A DNA stretch of 8,612 bases, from assembly GCA_021647805.1 (NCBI GenBank), contig JAKITZ010000100.1:1-8612 (forward strand), given 5' to 3'. Under the pieces are notes generated by a model. The model was not told the DNA's origin. It did not search any database and was given only the letters and a program-made list of their open reading frames with translations. Shown piece by piece: positions 5,551 through 8,612 of this stretch (within the stretch, counting starts at the first letter, position 1; each line of letters opens with the position of its first letter). This stretch comes from Robiginitomaculum sp. (GTDB taxonomy: Bacteria; Pseudomonadota; Alphaproteobacteria; Caulobacterales; Maricaulaceae). The position numbers and the translations under genes are program-made.

Positions 5551-6762
5551 TTATTTGTAGGCTTTAGGCTTTTTCTTGAGATGCTGCCGCTCTGCTGCCA
5601 GATAAAAGCCAACCGCCGCAAATGAATAAATTGCCAGAACAGCAATTTGTAACCATTGATCATTTATGTTGTATGTTGCCAAAAGAACGCTGCCACCCCA
5701 AATGCCAAGTCCGCAAAATCCATAAAGCGTATTTTTTGCCGCAAATGCTCGCAAGGCTAGCCAAATGCCAGCAATGGACAGAGTTCCCGTGGTAATAGCT
5801 AACCAAAGTGGAAAAAAGCTTGGGCTAATAGGCGCGAAAATAGCAATTAGAATCAACAATAAAAGTGTAATGATTCCCGCGCGATCAATCGATTTTAGTC
5901 TCCCATAAATCAACGATATTAAGCTAACCAAAACCAGTAAAGCCGCCAGTAAAACCCAGAGCAAGCTGGCCGTACTAGAACGCGTTGCAGTAGTTAATAT
6001 GGAAATTATATCAACCGAAAATAGATAAAAAGTAAAAGCTGGCCCTATGGTACTGGCAATGATCAGTATCAAGCCATCAAAACCTAGTGGCTTCTTTTTA
6101 TTGCTGGTGGCGTGTAATACCAGCAAGCAGGTCAGTAAAAATAAACTGCTTATCCAAGTTACTTGTGCTGTAATATATGGATGTATCACCATTGCAGCTT
6201 GCGCGGTAAACAGTGTCCAGATAACCAATGCGATAGCAAACAATGCGCTGGCTATTTGATTTTCGGTACGCTTTGACCATGCCATTCCCAGCATTAATAG
6301 TAATAAATACGACCATAAAAAATCTGCCGGCGGGTTGGACATATAGGCGAACCAGCCCCATATCATCAAAACCACGGCGCTGATTACAAGGCAAATTCTG
6401 GATTTGGTTATAATCGTCAGTCCCAAGGCGATAGCTGCCGAAATTCCCCAAAGCATTGTCGACGACAACCATTCTAGATATGGCAAAAGCCAGTTCCCTA
6501 ACATTGGAATTGCAATCAAGAACCCTGCCCACAGCCAGTTTGCGAGATGTCTTTTTTGCAAATGCACTGCGATCAGGCTGGCAATAAATGGCGGAAGTAA
6601 GGAGCTGGCAGCAACCAAGAGGCTGCCGCTATCAGGGTAGTCCAGTATGGTTGCAATATTCAGTATCATATATGAGAACAACAATATTGCGGCGCTAAGA
6701 ACTATTCCTGAAAACCGCTGGTTTTGCGTATTCGTCTGATCTAATTGCTCAGGCTTTTGCAT
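5551..6762 (-). CDS. Polytopic membrane protein, about 14 transmembrane segments, unknown function
   Basis: The 403-residue protein has a short hydrophilic Gln/Asn-rich N-terminus (1-17), then about 14 hydrophobic segments covering nearly the whole chain (first at about 18-40, last at about 370-392). It ends in a basic tail, KKKPKAYK, that should be cytoplasmic. Loops are very short, no large soluble domain is visible and no family motif was recognised; transporters, polysaccharide-polymer proteins and DUF2157-like proteins are all possible. The ATG at 6762 has only a weak upstream GGAA at an unfavourable distance. It lies on the same strand as hfaABD, ends 165 bases before hfaA and is separated from it by the sigma-54 promoter, so co-regulation is uncertain. 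Its start region faces the divergent CBS gene. Confidence 0.8.
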   Translation of the reverse strand: MQKPEQLDQTNTQNQRFSGIVLSAAILLFSYMILNIATILDYPDSGSLLVAASSLLPPFIASLIAVHLQKRHLANWLWAGFLIAIPMLGNWLLPYLEWLSSTMLWGISAAIALGLTIITKSRICLVISAVVLMIWGWFAYMSNPPADFLWSYLLLLMLGMAWSKRTENQIASALFAIALVIWTLFTAQAAMVIHPYITAQVTWISSLFLLTCLLVLHATSNKKKPLGFDGLILIIASTIGPAFTFYLFSVDIISILTTATRSSTASLLWVLLAALLVLVSLISLIYGRLKSIDRAGIITLLLLILIAIFAPISPSFFPLWLAITTGTLSIAGIWLALRAFAAKNTLYGFCGLGIWGGSVLLATYNINDQWLQIAVLAIYSFAAVGFYLAAERQHLKKKPKAYK

Positions 6763-6793
6763 TTATTTGCTAATTCCACATATTTCAAGACAC

Positions 6794-6816
6794 TATCGGG
6801 GATATTGCCCCTGATA
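6794..6816. promoter_or_regulatory. Small palindrome between divergent genes
   Basis: TATC-GGGG-atattg-CCCC-t-GATA forms an 8-bp stem with one bulged T, 32 bases upstream of the membrane-protein start. It lies between divergent genes, so an operator or leader hairpin is more likely than a terminator. Low certainty. Confidence 0.25.
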
Positions 6817-6871
6817 GCCGTAAATTACAAATCTCTTCGCGCGTCTGGCGAGGATACATGCTTGTCACGAT

Positions 6872-6900
6872 TTGGAAAACTTCGCGATTCATGGCATACT
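6872..6900 (+). promoter_or_regulatory. Candidate sigma-70-type promoter for the CBS gene
   Basis: TTGGAA (6872-6877) and CATACT (6895-6900) each match four of six consensus bases and are 17 bases apart, about 35 bases before the chosen start codon. The match is modest and other promoters are possible. Confidence 0.25.
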
Positions 6901-6933
6901 AAGTGATTGATGATAACAATGGGGCAGAAAGCT

Positions 6934-7365
6934 ATGAATGCAAATAGTATATTACACGGGAAAAACCCACAAGTTTTTGATGTAAAGAGCACCTCCACAA
7001 TGATCGAAGCTGCACAGCTTATGGATGATAAACGTATTGGTGCGGTATTAGTTCGTGATGATAAAGGTAATATCTGCGGTGTGTTGTCCGAACGCGATGT
7101 TTCGCGCCATGTTGCCCGTAAAGGCGCTGCGGCATTAGAGCAAAAGGTTTCCGAATGTATGAGCCGTAAGGTGATCACTGCAAAACTCGACGACACTCTT
7201 GATCATTTAATGAACACCATGACCGAACGACGGATAAGGCACTTGCCTATTATGGACGGTGATAATTTGCTAGGCATGGTCTCGATCGGCGATGTGGTAA
7301 AACATAAAATCACCGAGGCGGAAGCACAAACCCAGGCTATGCACGATTATATCGCTGCCGGGTGA
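6934..7365 (+). CDS. CBS domain-pair protein
   Basis: The chosen start, ATG 6934 preceded by GGGG nine bases upstream, gives 143 residues, the usual size for stand-alone CBS-pair proteins of Alphaproteobacteria. In-frame TTG 6907 and ATGs at 6910 and 6919 lack a ribosome binding site. CBS motif 1 spans about 12-60 with IGAVLV (35-40) and GVLSERD (49-55). CBS motif 2 spans about 72-126 with MSRKVIT (76-82), RHLPIMD (102-108) and GMVSIGDVV (114-122). The protein ends with the family's short helix (ITEAEAQTQAMHDYIA). Such soluble proteins bind adenine nucleotides and act as energy or redox sensors on partner proteins; ligand and partner are unknown here. A lipoprotein gene follows 11 bases downstream and is probably co-transcribed. 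Confidence 0.9.
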   Translation: MNANSILHGKNPQVFDVKSTSTMIEAAQLMDDKRIGAVLVRDDKGNICGVLSERDVSRHVARKGAAALEQKVSECMSRKVITAKLDDTLDHLMNTMTERRIRHLPIMDGDNLLGMVSIGDVVKHKITEAEAQTQAMHDYIAAG

Positions 7366-7376
7366 GGGGACTTTGC

Positions 7377-7925
7377 ATGGGTAAGTTTGCTCTAGTCTTT
7401 TTGCTTGTATTGCTTGGCGGGTGTTATCCTAGGTTCGAGGAACCTCTAACAGCCGTAACGGCCAGCTCTTATGACAAATGTCTTGCCGGCGCTTGGCGGC
7501 TTGATTCTATTGGTGATGAGCAAGAAGATGATTTAATTTTTCATTTTGGCCGAGGCGAGGGCGGCGCGTTTGAGATTGTTACTATTTCTTATTCCAGAAA
7601 TGATGAGATAAGAATCGAAACGATGGACGGGCATTCTTCGTCAACAAGTGTGGGGTCGTTTCTTAATATTAAAGAAGTAATAGACGACAAAGAATTGTAT
7701 ACTTATCTTTGGTATGAACTTTCCAACTTGCAATTAGTGATGAGGCCGATCGACCCAGACGTAATTTCCGCAGCCTTAGATACCGGTAAGTTACAGGCTG
7801 ATGCGCAAAGTGATTATATCACTAGCGATCCGAGCGAGATAATCGCTTATTTTGCACAGGCAGGAGAAGATTTGTTTGCGGAAGACAAAATGCTGTTTTC
7901 TCGCATAACAAAGTCTCGCTGTTGA
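7377..7925 (+). CDS. Small lipoprotein, unknown function
   Basis: ATG 7377, preceded by GAGGGGA with six bases between, is preferred to the in-frame GTG at 7362 that overlaps the CBS stop. The 182-residue product begins MGKFALVFLLVLLGGC; the lipobox LGGC puts the lipidated cysteine at 16, with Tyr at +2, so an outer-membrane location is likely. The mature part is acidic. It starts with CLAGAWRLDSI (35-45), reminiscent of small lipocalin-like 'GxW' proteins, and has alternating beta-type stretches (53-80, 107-125). C35 and the terminal C182 could form a disulfide. No family was recognised. The 11-base gap to the CBS gene suggests one transcript, although one product is cytoplasmic and the other is in the envelope. 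Confidence 0.75.
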   Translation: MGKFALVFLLVLLGGCYPRFEEPLTAVTASSYDKCLAGAWRLDSIGDEQEDDLIFHFGRGEGGAFEIVTISYSRNDEIRIETMDGHSSSTSVGSFLNIKEVIDDKELYTYLWYELSNLQLVMRPIDPDVISAALDTGKLQADAQSDYITSDPSEIIAYFAQAGEDLFAEDKMLFSRITKSRC

Positions 7926-8010
7926 GGAATGCGCGATTATTTGCTGCTGGTTTGATGCGTCGTATCTTCTTGTTGCCCTTCAGCCATCACCACATGGGGT
8001 CACCCCTCTG

Positions 8011-8040
8011 CCATCACACGGCTTGTCCGGGTGATCCAGC
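8011..8040 (-). repeat. Interspersed palindromic repeat, copy B (left of nuclease gene)
   Basis: Bases 8012-8040 are the exact reverse complement of 8370-8398, giving a perfect 29-bp inverted repeat around the GIY-YIG gene. It shares the core CACGGCTTGTCCGGGTG with the copies at 2563 and 8467. It ends 14 bases before the nuclease start codon. A partial echo, GCCATCAC, sits at 7983-7990, and GGGGTCACCCC (7997-8007) is a small palindrome beside it. Confidence 0.9.
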
Positions 8041-8054
8041 CTTGTGTATAGCCG

Positions 8055-8348
8055 ATGAATGAACGTCTCTATTCCGTCTACATTCTTGCCAGCAAAAGAA
8101 ACGGAACCCTATACACCGGCGTAACTAATGACCTTGTCCGCCGCACTTATGAACCCCGCGAAAAGCTGGTGGCCGGGTTTAGTAAAAAATACGGCGTTAC
8201 TATGCTGGTTTGGCACGAAGAGTTCAGTACCATCGATCTGGCTATCAAGCGTGAAAAGCGAATTAAGAAATACCCAAGGCGCTGGAAGTTAAATTTGATC
8301 GAAGAAAAGAATCCCGATTGGAACGATCTCTGGGATCAGATTTATTAA
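8055..8348 (+). CDS. Small GIY-YIG nuclease superfamily protein
   Basis: The 97-residue protein spans a complete stand-alone GIY-YIG domain, the usual size for the YhbQ/COG2827-type group. The motifs in order are YSVYILAS (6-13, the 'GIY' strand), GTLYTGVTNDLVRR (17-30, the 'YIG' strand and the following conserved Arg), KLVAGFSKKYGV (37-48), LVWHEE (51-56), AIKREKRIKKY (63-73, with the metal-binding Glu expected at 67) and NPDWNDL (86-92). Most relatives have His after 'YE' near residue 34; here it is Pro (TYEPREK), which may weaken catalysis. The substrate in the cell is not established for this group; DNA nicking is inferred from the fold. There is no visible ribosome binding site. The gene is enclosed by inverted repeat copies B and C. 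Confidence 0.92.
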   Translation: MNERLYSVYILASKRNGTLYTGVTNDLVRRTYEPREKLVAGFSKKYGVTMLVWHEEFSTIDLAIKREKRIKKYPRRWKLNLIEEKNPDWNDLWDQIY

Positions 8349-8369
8349 TTGCGGGCGTTCGGTTGTGTT

Positions 8370-8402
8370 GCTGGATCACCCGGACAAGCCGTGTGATGAC
8401 GG
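8370..8402 (+). repeat. Interspersed palindromic repeat, copy C (right of nuclease gene)
   Basis: GCTGGATCACCCGGACAAGC and the following bases repeat copy B in inverted orientation (29 of 29 bases) and copy A in direct orientation (one mismatch). It starts 21 bases after the nuclease stop codon. Bases 8377-8400 also form a perfect 24-bp inverted repeat with copy D. Confidence 0.9.
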
Positions 8403-8466
8403 CTAATGGGTGCTGCTGCCTTTGCTATCGCATTACGCGCCGCCACACGGCGCTGCGCCTCTTTCT

Positions 8467-8490
8467 GTCATCACACGGCTTGTCCGGGTG
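8467..8490 (-). repeat. Interspersed palindromic repeat, copy D, truncated by IS
   Basis: This is the exact 24-bp reverse complement of 8377-8400, with a 66-base spacer between the two. Relative to copies B and C the repeat should continue ATCCAG after GGGTG, but at 8491 the sequence changes to TGGACTCACG, the end of an IS30-type element. Confidence 0.88.
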
Positions 8491-8612
8491 TGGACTCACG
8501 TTTGAAGTGCAACGGTTGTTGTGGTTCCATAGAATACTTCGTTTGGAGTTTTGTATTCCAGACATTTTCTTGGTGTATTATTATAAACAGTTACTATTTT
8601 TTTCAAGTACCC
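8491..8612 (-). mobile_element. IS30-family insertion sequence, one end, running out of the window
   Basis: From 8491 the DNA encodes, on the minus strand, the C-terminus of an IS30-type transposase. The terminal bases TGGACTCACGTTTGAAGTGC would be the inverted-repeat end, overlapping the last transposase codons as is common in this family. The boundary is set by the loss of the palindromic repeat at 8490/8491. The other end and the target duplication lie outside the window. Confidence 0.7.
8496..8612 (-). CDS. IS30-family transposase, C-terminal 38 residues (partial)
   Basis: The frame ending at TGA 8498-8496 is open to the window edge and reads ...VTVYNNTPRKCLEYKTPNEVFYG...VALQT. The sequence YNNTPRKCLxYxTPxEVF is the C-terminal signature of IS30-family transposases (DDE integrase core) and VALQT is a common ending. 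Codons are AT-rich compared with the neighbouring chromosomal genes. Upstream catalytic residues are outside the window, so whether the copy is intact cannot be judged. Confidence 0.88.
   Translation of the reverse strand, partial: GYLKKIVTVYNNTPRKCLEYKTPNEVFYGTTTTVALQT

Noticed and set aside
6907..6933. Longer CBS protein from TTG 6907
   Set aside because: The extra nine residues are not family-like, and the ATG at 6934 gives the usual 143-residue length with a GGGG upstream.

Overview
The window looks like a stretch of chromosome from a stalked or budding, surface-attaching alphaproteobacterium of the Caulobacterales/Maricaulales type. The strongest marker is a complete minus-strand holdfast-anchor operon, hfaA-hfaB-hfaD (5385 down to 2717). 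Other alphaproteobacterial markers are a DUF1287 protein, a single-unit CBS-pair protein and short palindromic repeats of the alphaproteobacterial kind. By eye the base composition is only moderately GC, lower than Caulobacter. That would fit lower-GC marine relatives such as Hirschia, Hellea or Litorimonas, but this is inference; no identity search was possible.

Layout. Positions 1-200 are very AT-rich. On the minus strand they carry the 3' end of what looks like a Bacteroidota-type adenylosuccinate lyase (purB), overlapping by ATGA the start of a lipoprotein gene that runs out of the window. This piece looks foreign to the rest. Positions 373-1269 (+) encode a secreted Gly/Asn/Ser-rich cysteine-containing protein of unknown function. 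It converges on, and overlaps by 33 bp, a periplasmic DUF1287 protein (1863-1237, -). Positions 1864-2716 hold no convincing gene. The right part is a mosaic of repeats: a nested inverted repeat (2207-2330), a hairpin array bracketed by 11-bp direct repeats (2337-2439), one copy of a palindromic repeat (2563-2593) and a 51-bp element in two tandem copies that ends exactly at the hfaD stop codon.

The holdfast module. HfaA (secreted, curlin-like Asn/Gln pattern), HfaB (CsgG-family outer-membrane lipoprotein) and HfaD (large Ser/Thr/Asn-rich secreted adhesin) are translationally overlapped (8 bp and 86 bp). In Caulobacter these proteins tether the polysaccharide adhesin to the cell pole, with HfaB as the probable secretion channel for the other two. 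Upstream of hfaA is a full sigma-54 -24/-12 promoter, and about 50 bp further upstream an AT-rich inverted repeat containing a CtrA-type half-site. This suggests cell-cycle or developmental control. Upstream of the promoter lies a same-strand gene for an unrecognised protein with about 14 membrane segments (6762-5551).

Right end. Divergent from the membrane protein are a CBS-pair protein (6934-7365) and a small lipoprotein (7377-7925), probably one operon. A small GIY-YIG nuclease gene (8055-8348) follows, bracketed by a perfect 29-bp inverted copy of the same palindromic repeat seen at 2563. A further inverted copy of the repeat at 8467 is cut short by the end of an IS30-family insertion sequence whose transposase C-terminus runs out of the window. 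The nuclease/repeat cassette and the IS inserted into a repeat are the least ordinary structures here.
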